Shown one piece after another: positions 1 through 5,309 of a stretch of DNA of 5,347 nucleotides. Numbering within the stretch: position 1 is the stretch's first letter; each line of letters opens with the position of its first letter. The notes below the pieces were generated by a model. The model searched no databases and was not told where the DNA came from. It worked only from the letters and a program-made list of their open reading frames with translations. Both the position numbers and the translations under genes were made by a program. The DNA is taken from NCBI GenBank assembly GCA_018897225.1, contig JAHILC010000114.1:1-5347 (forward strand), read 5' to 3'. Origin of the DNA: Actinomycetota bacterium. GTDB lineage: Bacteria > Actinomycetota > Humimicrobiia > Humimicrobiales > Humimicrobiaceae.

Positions 1-177
1 AAAATTTTTGGTTATGCTAAAATCTTAAAAGATGTAAATAATTTTATTTTTAAATTTAATAATTTTCTAAGTTTTTTTTTAGAAATTTTAAAAGAATCTG
101 ATTTTATTTTAGATTCAGTTATAAAACAGGAGATGTACATCCTGCAGAATGGTTTTTTAAAAACCCCCTTGAAGTAG
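1..177 (+). CDS. C-terminal end of a DUF2344 (radical SAM-linked) protein, partial
   Basis: Frame 1 is open from the first base to a TAG at 175-177, giving 58 residues of a gene that starts before the window. The last 20 or so residues (QEMYILQNGFLKTPLK at the end) resemble the end of the TIGR03936/DUF2344 family as I remember it, which closes with a pattern like R-x-E-L-Y-I...NG-x-L-x-T/S-P-L. Members of that family are encoded next to, or fused to, a radical SAM protein and often sit directly upstream of rng, as here; their function is not established. The stop lies 29 bp before the preferred rng start, so the two genes are probably co-transcribed. The fragment is rich in Phe, Ile, Asn and Lys, as expected from AT-rich codons. 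Identification rests on a short tail plus gene order, so it is moderate only. Confidence 0.55.
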   Translation, partial: KIFGYAKILKDVNNFIFKFNNFLSFFLEILKESDFILDSVIKQEMYILQNGFLKTPLK

Positions 178-191
178 CATAAAGGATTATG

Positions 192-197
192 AGGAGA
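192..197 (+). promoter_or_regulatory. Ribosome binding site of rng (decides the start)
   Basis: The purine stretch GAGGAGAG at 191-198 contains AGGAG, which ends 10 nt before TTG 207. It lies inside the reading frame that would open at ATG 189, so it can serve only the TTG (or, too distantly, ATG 219). The ATG at 189 has AAAGG at 181-185, only 3 nt away, which is too close for an efficient site. Confidence 0.5.
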
Positions 198-206
198 GAT
201 AAAAAT

Positions 207-1877
207 TTGGGAATTGAAATGTTAGTAAGTTCCGATAAGAACGAGACCAGAGTTGCCATTCTGGAATCAAAACAGGTAGTGCAGCTTTATTTTGACAGGA
301 AAAAAAGCAAATCTCTTGTAGGAAACATATACCTCGGTAAAATTGAAAATGTGCTTTCAAGCCTTGATGCAGCTTTTGTAGATATAGGGGAAGAAAAAAA
401 TGCTTTTCTTTATATAAATGAAGTTGCTTATGATGTAGAACTTGAAGATGGGGAAGAAATAGCCCGCAAAATACAGCATATCCTTAAACCCAATCAAATG
501 ATTTTAGTGCAGGTTACAAAAGACCCCATGAAAGGAAAGGGCGCCAGGCTAACAACTTATATTTCTCTTCCAGGGAGGTATCTTGTGCTTGCCCCTTTTA
601 ATGAAGGTATTGGAGTTTCCAGAAAACTAGAAGGCAGGGAGCGGGAAGAACTCAAATTGGCAGCAGAGGAGATAAAACCAAGAGATTGCGGTTTAATTAT
701 AAGGACTGCAGCCAGGGGATCAACAAAAGCAAAACTTAAAAAAGAAGCGAAGCAACTAATTAAATTCTGGAGTATAATACGAAAAAAAGCTGCAATTTCA
801 AGAGTGCCTGTCCTCATATATCAGGAATATTCAATTGTAATAAGGCTGCTTCGAGATATATTTTCAGAAGATTTTGGCACCATATATGTTGATAAAAAAA
901 TAATAAAAAAAGAAATTATACACTATTTTCGCGGCATAGGAGTAAATTTTAACAATATTATTCTTCATCATGGCACAAATGAACTTTTTGAAGAATTTAA
1001 TGTAAATGAAGTGATAGAAAGTGCGCTTGAAAGAAAGGTTTGGCTCAAATCCGGCGGTTTTATTGTAATTGACTACGGAGAAGCTCTCACAACGATAGAT
1101 GTCAACACCGGAAAATTTACATCCGGCAAAAGTTCAACACAAACAATATTAAGAACAAACCTTGAGGCTGCGGAAGCAATTACGAATCAGCTGAGACTAA
1201 GAGATATCGGCGGAATAATAGTTATAGACTTCATTGATATGAGCAGTGAAGATGACAGGTCTAAAGTTCTTTCAAGATTTAAGCAATGTCTTGAGAAAGA
1301 TAAGACTAAAACAGAAGTACTGACATTTTCAAAACTGGGCTTGCTCGAGATGACCAGAAAAAATGTTTCCGATGGAATTATAGGCGCTTTATGTAAAGCT
1401 TGCCCTTGCTGCGGTGGCATGGGTTATATAAAGTCAGAAGAAACCGTAAGGCTTGAAATCGAAAGAAAAATCAGAAATCTTGCCAGGGAAAGTAATTCAA
1501 AAGCTTTCCTAATAAAGTTAAATCCAACCATAGCATCTTTGGTTATTGGTAAAGGTGGTAAGAATTTAGCCAATCTTGAGTTTATAACAAAAAAATATAT
1601 AGCTATAAAAAGTGATGAGAACCTGCCACTCGATGCATTTGAAGTTATGTCAGAAGGTCTGGCAAATGATATCAAAGAAGCTGCTAAACCTTTCAGGATT
1701 GGAGATATATTAGATATGGAAGTGGAAGAATATTATTCTCATAATAAAAATGATGCGCTTTCCAGGGTTGAAGGATATGTTGTTCAAATAATTGATGGAA
1801 GAAAATATATAGGAACTCGTGTAAAGGTTGAAATAAAATCTATTTCTAAAACGAGCGCTGTGGCAGTAATCAGATAA
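207..1877 (+). CDS. rng: Ribonuclease E/G family endoribonuclease
   Basis: Cytoplasmic single-strand endoribonuclease of the RNase E/G family, acting in rRNA maturation and mRNA decay with preference for 5'-monophosphate RNA. Numbered from TTG 207 (556 aa): S1 RNA-binding domain about 38-118; 5'-sensor motif IIRTA with R166 and T167; DNase I-like catalytic part with Mg ligands D298 (DVNTG) and D341 (IDFIDM); zinc-link cysteines C399 and C402 (CPCC). These four last positions sit at a constant offset of 5 from E. coli RNase E D303, D346, C404 and C407, so the catalytic core is intact. A GKGG loop (448-451) suggests a KH-like fold, and 496-556 looks like a small OB/TRAM-like domain, as in Gram-positive-type RNase G; the E. 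coli RNase E scaffold tail is absent. TTG 207 is chosen because it has the better SD and puts the conserved MLV-x(5)-ETRVAILE start at the family's usual distance; ATG 189 would add six residues. No terminator is visible before rplU. Confidence 0.95.
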   Translation: MGIEMLVSSDKNETRVAILESKQVVQLYFDRKKSKSLVGNIYLGKIENVLSSLDAAFVDIGEEKNAFLYINEVAYDVELEDGEEIARKIQHILKPNQMILVQVTKDPMKGKGARLTTYISLPGRYLVLAPFNEGIGVSRKLEGREREELKLAAEEIKPRDCGLIIRTAARGSTKAKLKKEAKQLIKFWSIIRKKAAISRVPVLIYQEYSIVIRLLRDIFSEDFGTIYVDKKIIKKEIIHYFRGIGVNFNNIILHHGTNELFEEFNVNEVIESALERKVWLKSGGFIVIDYGEALTTIDVNTGKFTSGKSSTQTILRTNLEAAEAITNQLRLRDIGGIIVIDFIDMSSEDDRSKVLSRFKQCLEKDKTKTEVLTFSKLGLLEMTRKNVSDGIIGALCKACPCCGGMGYIKSEETVRLEIERKIRNLARESNSKAFLIKLNPTIASLVIGKGGKNLANLEFITKKYIAIKSDENLPLDAFEVMSEGLANDIKEAAKPFRIGDILDMEVEEYYSHNKNDALSRVEGYVVQIIDGRKYIGTRVKVEIKSISKTSAVAVIR

Positions 1878-1880
1878 CGA

Positions 1881-1902
1881 AGCAGTCAAATAGCAGTCAA
1901 AT
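1881..1902 (+). repeat. Exact 11-bp tandem repeat (AGCAGTCAAAT x2)
   Basis: AGCAGTCAAAT occurs at 1881-1891 and again, without any spacer, at 1892-1902, followed by AG as if a third copy began. The array starts 3 bp after the rng stop and ends 4 bp before the -35 box of the rplU promoter. A period of 11 bp is close to one helical turn, so a protein bound to both copies would sit on one face of the DNA next to RNA polymerase. It could equally be a chance duplication. Confidence 0.85.
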
Positions 1903-1906
1903 AGTA

Positions 1907-1936
1907 TTGACATATTTGCCGAAATTATGTTAGTAT
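1907..1936 (+). promoter_or_regulatory. Sigma-70 type promoter of rplU-rpmA
   Basis: A perfect -35 box TTGACA (1907-1912) is followed after 18 bp by TAGTAT (1931-1936), a 4/6 match to TATAAT. TG at 1928-1929, one base before the -10, makes an extended -10 element that would offset its weakness. Transcription would start near 1943, giving a leader of about 70 nt before rplU. Expected for a ribosomal protein operon that needs strong expression independent of rng. Confidence 0.7.
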
Positions 1937-1973
1937 TTCCATTTGCGATTTTAAAAGAAAAATAATAGTTGAT

Positions 1974-1991
1974 TTAAATCGATAGATTTAA
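1974..1991 (+). other. Small hairpin in the rplU leader
   Basis: TTAAATC (1974-1980) and GATTTAA (1985-1991) are perfectly complementary around the loop GATA, a 7-bp stem that ends 9 nt before the Shine-Dalgarno. It has no U tract and is A/T rich, so it is not a terminator and is only weakly stable. It might influence ribosome loading on the leader, but its size makes chance possible. I cannot match it to a known L21 leader structure by eye. Confidence 0.3.
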
Positions 1992-2000
1992 CAGAAGTTT

Positions 2001-2007
2001 AAGGAGG
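2001..2007 (+). promoter_or_regulatory. Shine-Dalgarno of rplU (decides the ATT start)
   Basis: AAGGAGG is a full match to the anti-SD core and lies 6 nt upstream of ATT 2014, ideal spacing for initiation there. No ATG, GTG or TTG in the L21 frame lies within reach. The site is therefore the main positional evidence for initiation at ATT. Confidence 0.85.
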
Positions 2008-2013
2008 CCCAAA

Positions 2014-2328
2014 ATTTACGCTGTAATTACAACTGGTGGAAAACAGTATAAAGTTGAGGAAAATAAAGACATAGTTGTTGAAAGGATAGAAGGCAAAGAA
2101 GGAGATAAAATTAAATTACCTGAAGTTAATATGGTAAGTGAGGGTGATAAGGTTGAGATTGGTTCTCCAAATATTGAAAAAGCTATTGTTGAAGCGATAA
2201 TTAAAAAGCAGTTTAAGGGTGATAAGGTAATAGCATTCAAGTTTAAAGCAAAGAAGAGATATAAAAGAAAAGTTGGGCATAGACAGCTATTAACTCTCCT
2301 TCATCTGGAAAAGATAAGTACAAAGTAG
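2014..2328 (+). CDS. rplU: 50S ribosomal protein L21, apparent ATT start
   Basis: Structural protein of the large ribosomal subunit that binds 23S rRNA. From ATT 2014 the product is 104 aa, the usual L21 length, and begins (M)[13 protein letters not shown], the conserved family N-terminus. The end carries the L21 signature, [12 protein letters not shown] at about residues 76-87. Upstream in frame there is no ATG, GTG or TTG before the stop at 1975-1977, and the first one downstream is ATG 2131, which would remove 39 conserved residues including the N-terminal strand. With AAGGAGG 6 nt before it, ATT 2014 is the only reasonable start. AUU starts are known from infC and pcnB of E. coli, where IF3 discriminates against them; the same control here is inference. 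A sequencing error or recent G-to-T change of an ATG is the alternative. Gene callers that allow only standard starts will truncate or miss this gene. rpmA follows 13 bp later. Confidence 0.93.
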   Translation: MYAVITTGGKQYKVEENKDIVVERIEGKEGDKIKLPEVNMVSEGDKVEIGSPNIEKAIVEAIIKKQFKGDKVIAFKFKAKKRYKRKVGHRQLLTLLHLEKISTK

Positions 2329-2329
2329 T

Positions 2330-2334
2330 GGAGG
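2330..2334 (+). promoter_or_regulatory. Shine-Dalgarno of rpmA
   Basis: GGAGG begins 2 nt after the rplU stop and lies 7 nt before the rpmA ATG. The close packing supports co-transcription of rplU and rpmA and efficient loading of ribosomes leaving rplU. Confidence 0.75.
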
Positions 2335-2341
2335 TTTAACC

Positions 2342-2596
2342 ATGTCAAGTAAAAAAGGTGTTGGAAGCAGTAAAAACGGACGAGACAGCAAACCCAAGTT
2401 TCTTGGTGTTAAGATGTCTGGCGGTCAAAAAGTAGTTGCCGGGAACATAATAATAAGACAAAGAGGCACCAAATTCAGGCCTGGCATAAATGTTGGCATA
2501 GGCAGGGATCATACTCTTTTTGCAAAAGCTGATGGAGTTGTTGAATTTTTAGCAAACAGCAAAAGAGGCAAAATTGTAAACATAGTATCAGCTTAA
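2342..2596 (+). CDS. rpmA: 50S ribosomal protein L27
   Basis: Large-subunit ribosomal protein whose flexible N-terminus reaches toward the peptidyl transferase centre. The 84-aa product fits the family length and shows the conserved blocks [13 protein letters not shown] (4-16), the [14 protein letters not shown] block (35-48) and [15 protein letters not shown] (51-65). The protein starts MSSKKG, so it lacks the N-terminal extension (ending about FA before the SKKG/HKKG segment) that Firmicutes L27 carries and Prp removes; consistently, no prp (ysxB) gene lies between rplU and rpmA. It is the last gene of the short rplU-rpmA unit: the next gene is convergent and its stop is only 27 bp away. 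No terminator hairpin is visible in that gap, so the rpmA message may run into the antisense of the neighbour. Confidence 0.97.
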   Translation: MSSKKGVGSSKNGRDSKPKFLGVKMSGGQKVVAGNIIIRQRGTKFRPGINVGIGRDHTLFAKADGVVEFLANSKRGKIVNIVSA

Positions 2597-2623
2597 GTAA
2601 TATGAGGCCAATAAGATAACCTG

Positions 2624-2986
2624 CTAGGCTAAAAAACCTGCGATTGCGCTTAAAATAAGCACAAGCAATACACCAATGCTTACCAAACATAGTTTGTAAT
2701 TCTTTTTGATTAAAAAATAGGTTAATGCAAACAAAACAGCAACAACAGGTATTGCTATCATTATCAGTATTCCAATAGATGAAAGCAGCCATGGATCAAA
2801 CTCTTTATTGTTTTTTAACTCAAAAATAAATTGCTCCAGATTAATGTTATCTTCTGAAGTTTCAATAATATTTCCTTCGTTTACATTGTTAAACATACCA
2901 AAAACAAAGCCGGCAACCATAAATACCAAACTGATAATTAGTCCAATTGTCAAAATTTTATATAAATTCCTGTTCATATTAAACAA
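2624..2986 (-). CDS. Small membrane protein, DUF1634-like, paired with a TauE transporter
   Basis: A 120-aa integral membrane protein with three predicted helices: about residues 11-32, 67-92 and 98-119. Between the first two is a polar, acidic stretch (33-64). The block around 70-80 (SIGILIMIAIP) followed by a third hydrophobic helix resembles DUF1634/COG4272, a family of unknown function that in my recollection often neighbours TauE/SafE genes; the usual Thr and Arg around that proline are replaced here by Ile and Ala, so the match is diverged. It may be an accessory subunit of the transporter, which is inference from adjacency. TTG 2986 is taken as the start, preceded by a weak AGG 8 nt upstream; ATG 2977, three codons later, is equally possible. 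It lies 12 bp after the transporter stop and in the same frame, so it is probably translated by coupling. It has no promoter of its own that I can see. Confidence 0.75.
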   Translation of the reverse strand: MFNMNRNLYKILTIGLIISLVFMVAGFVFGMFNNVNEGNIIETSEDNINLEQFIFELKNNKEFDPWLLSSIGILIMIAIPVVAVLFALTYFLIKKNYKLCLVSIGVLLVLILSAIAGFLA

Positions 2987-2998
2987 GCAGCCAACCTG

Positions 2999-3883
2999 TT
3001 AATAAATTAACATATTAAAAGCCCTGAGAAACATCAGTATCCCTATTACAGAAAACACGGCCAGTATTATAAAGGCAATATTGCTGATGCGAAGTTTCCC
3101 TGCTATAAATGAACCAAAAGTAGAGCCAATAAGGACACCAAAAACAACAAGGATTGTAATCATTGGGTTAATATAACCATTATAAAAATAAATTATTGAA
3201 GATACTACTGCAGTTATACCAATCATGAAATTACTTGTTGCTGTTGCAGCTTTAAGAGGCACACCCATAATGACATTTAGCGCCGGTACTTTGATTATTC
3301 CGCCACCGATTCCCAGAAGTCCTGAAAAGATGCCTGCAAAAAAAGAAAGGCTCAAACCTGCCGGAAGCTTGACTACATGATAGTCAATATGCTTTTTTAA
3401 CGTTTCTTCATAATATCCCAAGTCAAATATTGCTGAGTGCGCTTTTTGGGCAGGTTTATTTGTGTCATGATTTTCGTTTAAAGACCCACCTGCGTTTTTT
3501 GGTAAAATAAAATCCTTTTTAGACCTGTTTTTTAAAAATGTAAACAACCCTGCAACAAATACGAAAATCCCGAATATTGCGAACAGAATATTACTTTTAA
3601 TATATGCAACTGATAAGCTGCCAAGGATAGCGCCAAAGGTTGTTGGAATTTCAAGGACCATTCCCAGCGGAATGTTTGTTATCTCTTTTTTAATGAAACG
3701 CCTGGAGGCAGCTACCGAAGTTGCCAGTACTGCAACTATACTTGTTCCAATTGCTGCATGAATTGGAATTTTTAGTGCCAGCGATAGTATTGGAACAATA
3801 AGTATTCCTCCACCGATGCCTATTGTCGAACCAATAAGGCCGGCAAATAATCCCACTGTTATTAGAAAAAAATAAATAAACAT
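2999..3883 (-). CDS. TauE/SafE (TSUP) family anion transporter
   Basis: A 294-aa inner-membrane permease of the TSUP family (COG0730), whose studied members export sulfite, sulfoacetate or related organosulfur anions; the substrate here cannot be read from sequence. It shows the family's internal duplication: GLIGSTIGIGGGILIVPIL (15-33) and GIFSGLLGIGGGIIKVPAL (184-202), each with the GIGGG-x(3)-VP hallmark. About eight helices are predicted, four per half, divided by a long polar loop of about 118-172. That loop contains a segment GYYEETLKKHIDYHV (156-170) leading into the second half, a layout I associate with the subgroup paired with DUF1634. The start at 3883 places the first helix directly at the N-terminus; the nearest SD-like sequence (GCAGG) is too far upstream, so translation may be weak. 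It is followed in frame by the DUF1634-like gene, and the pair is opposite to the ribosomal genes. Confidence 0.9.
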   Translation of the reverse strand: MFIYFFLITVGLFAGLIGSTIGIGGGILIVPILSLALKIPIHAAIGTSIVAVLATSVAASRRFIKKEITNIPLGMVLEIPTTFGAILGSLSVAYIKSNILFAIFGIFVFVAGLFTFLKNRSKKDFILPKNAGGSLNENHDTNKPAQKAHSAIFDLGYYEETLKKHIDYHVVKLPAGLSLSFFAGIFSGLLGIGGGIIKVPALNVIMGVPLKAATATSNFMIGITAVVSSIIYFYNGYINPMITILVVFGVLIGSTFGSFIAGKLRISNIAFIILAVFSVIGILMFLRAFNMLIY

Positions 3884-3929
3884 GTAATAAAAAGGTTGCC
3901 TGCTTAAAAAATGACATAAATAAACAATT

Positions 3930-3957
3930 ATTATAAATTATAATATATAATAATCAA
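3930..3957 (-). promoter_or_regulatory. Candidate promoter of the TauE-DUF1634 pair
   Basis: Read on the minus strand, TTGATT (3957-3952) is followed after 16 bp by a perfect TATAAT (3935-3930). Transcription would start near 3923, leaving a leader of about 40 nt to ATG 3883. The region is extremely A/T rich, so -10-like boxes occur by chance and the call is tentative. Confidence 0.4.
3939..3951 (+). promoter_or_regulatory. Candidate -10 boxes for obgE in the divergent region
   Basis: Two perfect TATAAT hexamers lie at 3939-3944 and 3946-3951 on the plus strand, about 45 nt before obgE. Neither has a convincing -35 at 16-18 bp; ATGACA at 3911-3916 is a good -35 but too far. They overlap the spacer of the minus-strand promoter, so the two directions would compete for RNA polymerase. 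An obgE promoter must exist here because the gene upstream is divergent. Confidence 0.3.
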
Positions 3958-3993
3958 ATATTAGCAAAATATTATTTTTAAAATTTTAAAATT

Positions 3994-5301
3994 ATGTTTT
4001 TAGATGAAGCAAAGATAAATATTAAAGCAGGCGATGGCGGAAACGGCATGATCAGCTTTTTTAATCTCAGAGGAAGCAGGAAAAAAATTTCCAGCGGGGG
4101 CAGCGGGGGAAAGGGCGGAAATGTAATAATCAGAGCCAGCAGCAACGTAAATACACTTTATGGTTTTAAAAAAAAGGTGCATTTCAAAGCACAAAATGGG
4201 CAGAATGGCATGTCAAATACCAAAAGCGGTAAAAATGGTGAAGAAATTATTATCGAAGTTCCAATAGGTACTATGATAAAAGACAGGGAGCCGGTAATTG
4301 CAGACCTTAAAGAGGAAGGCAGTCAAATCGTAATTGCAGAAGGTGGCATCGGGGGCAGGGGAAATGCAAGCTTTACATCCCAGGAGAGAAGATTTCCGGG
4401 TTTTGCTGAAAAAGGTGAAATAATAGATGAAAGATGGATTGATCTGGAACTGAGGCTTATTGCGGATGCTTCTCTGGTAGGTTTTCCAAATGCAGGCAAG
4501 TCCACAATAATAAGCAGCATTTCTGCAGCAAGGCCAAAGATTGCTGATTATCCATTCACCACGCTGGTTCCCAACCTTGGAGTGGTGTCATTTAGAGATG
4601 ATGCTTTTGTAGTTGTCGACATACCCGGGATAATAGAAGGAGCGCATCAGGGAACTGGTCTTGGAGATAAATTCTTAAGGCATATAACGAGATCCAAAGC
4701 GCTTGTAATTGTACTTGACGGCCAGCAAGTAATTTATGAGGGTAAGATATCCAGCCTGATGGATACTTTTCAAATTATAAGAAAAGAGTTAAAGCTTTAT
4801 GACTTAAGTTTATTTAAAAAAGATTATTTAATAGTAATTAATAAAGTCGATCTTTTTCCGGATAAAACCGAACTTGATATTGTCAGGAAAAAGCTTGTAA
4901 AAAAAAGCGGCAAGCCTGTACTTATAATTTCTGCCATCACTGGAGAAGGACTTGATAGTTTGAGAGCAAGCCTTTATGAAAAGATTAATAATATCAGAGT
5001 CCGCCAGCGTGAGGAAAATGCAAAACTTGCCGGTAAAATTGATTTTAGATCCTATACAATAGAGAACACAAAACTTAATGAAGATAAGATAGATGTACTT
5101 AAAGAAGGCAGCGAGTTTGTCATAAAATGCAAAAGGCTTGAAAGAATGGTTGCCATGACAGATTTAGAGAATGAAGAAGCGCTGGATTATTTAAAATATA
5201 AATTAAAAAAGATGAAAATTGGTGATAGACTAAAAAAGATGGGGATAGATGAAGGCGCTACAGTAATTATAGGAAAACTTGTTTTTGAACTTATAGATTA
5301 A
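3994..5301 (+). CDS. obgE: GTPase Obg/CgtA (large-subunit assembly GTPase)
   Basis: Essential low-affinity GTPase that binds the 50S subunit late in assembly and links growth to ppGpp and stress. The 435-aa product has all three domains: glycine-rich Obg fold (1-158), G domain (159-330) and the C-terminal OCT domain (350-435), found in Gram-positive and Thermotoga-type Obg. G-motifs: G1 GFPNAGKST 163-171 (K169, S170), G2 with T189-T190, G3 DIPGII 209-214, G4 NKVD 283-286, G5 SAITGEG 313-319; all look functional. The first glycine-rich loop is divergent, with SSGGSGGKGG where most homologues have GGPDGGDGGRGG. MFLDEAKINIKAGDGGNG matches the family start, so ATG 3994 is secure, yet no Shine-Dalgarno precedes it: the 25 bases upstream are nearly all A and T. 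Normally co-transcribed with rplU-rpmA, it is separated from them here by two reversed genes. Confidence 0.97.
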   Translation: MFLDEAKINIKAGDGGNGMISFFNLRGSRKKISSGGSGGKGGNVIIRASSNVNTLYGFKKKVHFKAQNGQNGMSNTKSGKNGEEIIIEVPIGTMIKDREPVIADLKEEGSQIVIAEGGIGGRGNASFTSQERRFPGFAEKGEIIDERWIDLELRLIADASLVGFPNAGKSTIISSISAARPKIADYPFTTLVPNLGVVSFRDDAFVVVDIPGIIEGAHQGTGLGDKFLRHITRSKALVIVLDGQQVIYEGKISSLMDTFQIIRKELKLYDLSLFKKDYLIVINKVDLFPDKTELDIVRKKLVKKSGKPVLIISAITGEGLDSLRASLYEKINNIRVRQREENAKLAGKIDFRSYTIENTKLNEDKIDVLKEGSEFVIKCKRLERMVAMTDLENEEALDYLKYKLKKMKIGDRLKKMGIDEGATVIIGKLVFELID

Positions 5302-5309
5302 GCAATTTT

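Noticed and set aside
94..116. Inverted repeat GAATCT / AGATTC with an 11-nt loop
   Set aside because: Only 6 bp, lies within the coding frame that ends at 177, and is not followed by a T tract in terminator position.
127..147. Palindrome GATGTACATC with CAGG/CCTG flanks
   Set aside because: It lies inside the open frame of the upstream gene, well before its stop; nothing indicates an operator there.
151..165. GGTTTTTTAAAAACC as a possible terminator at the end of the upstream gene
   Set aside because: The stem is almost all A-T with essentially no loop, overlaps coding sequence, and is followed by CCCTTGAAG rather than a T run.
2131..2328. A 65-aa ORF starting at ATG 2131
   Set aside because: It is the C-terminal part of L21; using this ATG would discard 39 conserved residues, and it has no proper SD.
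2617..2641. CCTGC repeats between rpmA and the convergent gene as a bidirectional terminator
   Set aside because: The two CCTGC copies are direct, not inverted, repeats, and no stem of useful length forms around the A6 run, which is coding sequence of the minus-strand gene.
2475..2792. A 105-aa minus-strand ORF overlapping rpmA and the small membrane gene
   Set aside because: Cys-rich low-complexity translation in a shadow frame of two well-supported genes; no SD and no family resemblance.
3690..3917. A 75-aa minus-strand ORF overlapping the start of the TauE gene
   Set aside because: It is an out-of-frame shadow; its translation is the Ser/Asn/Cys-rich type expected from a shifted membrane gene.
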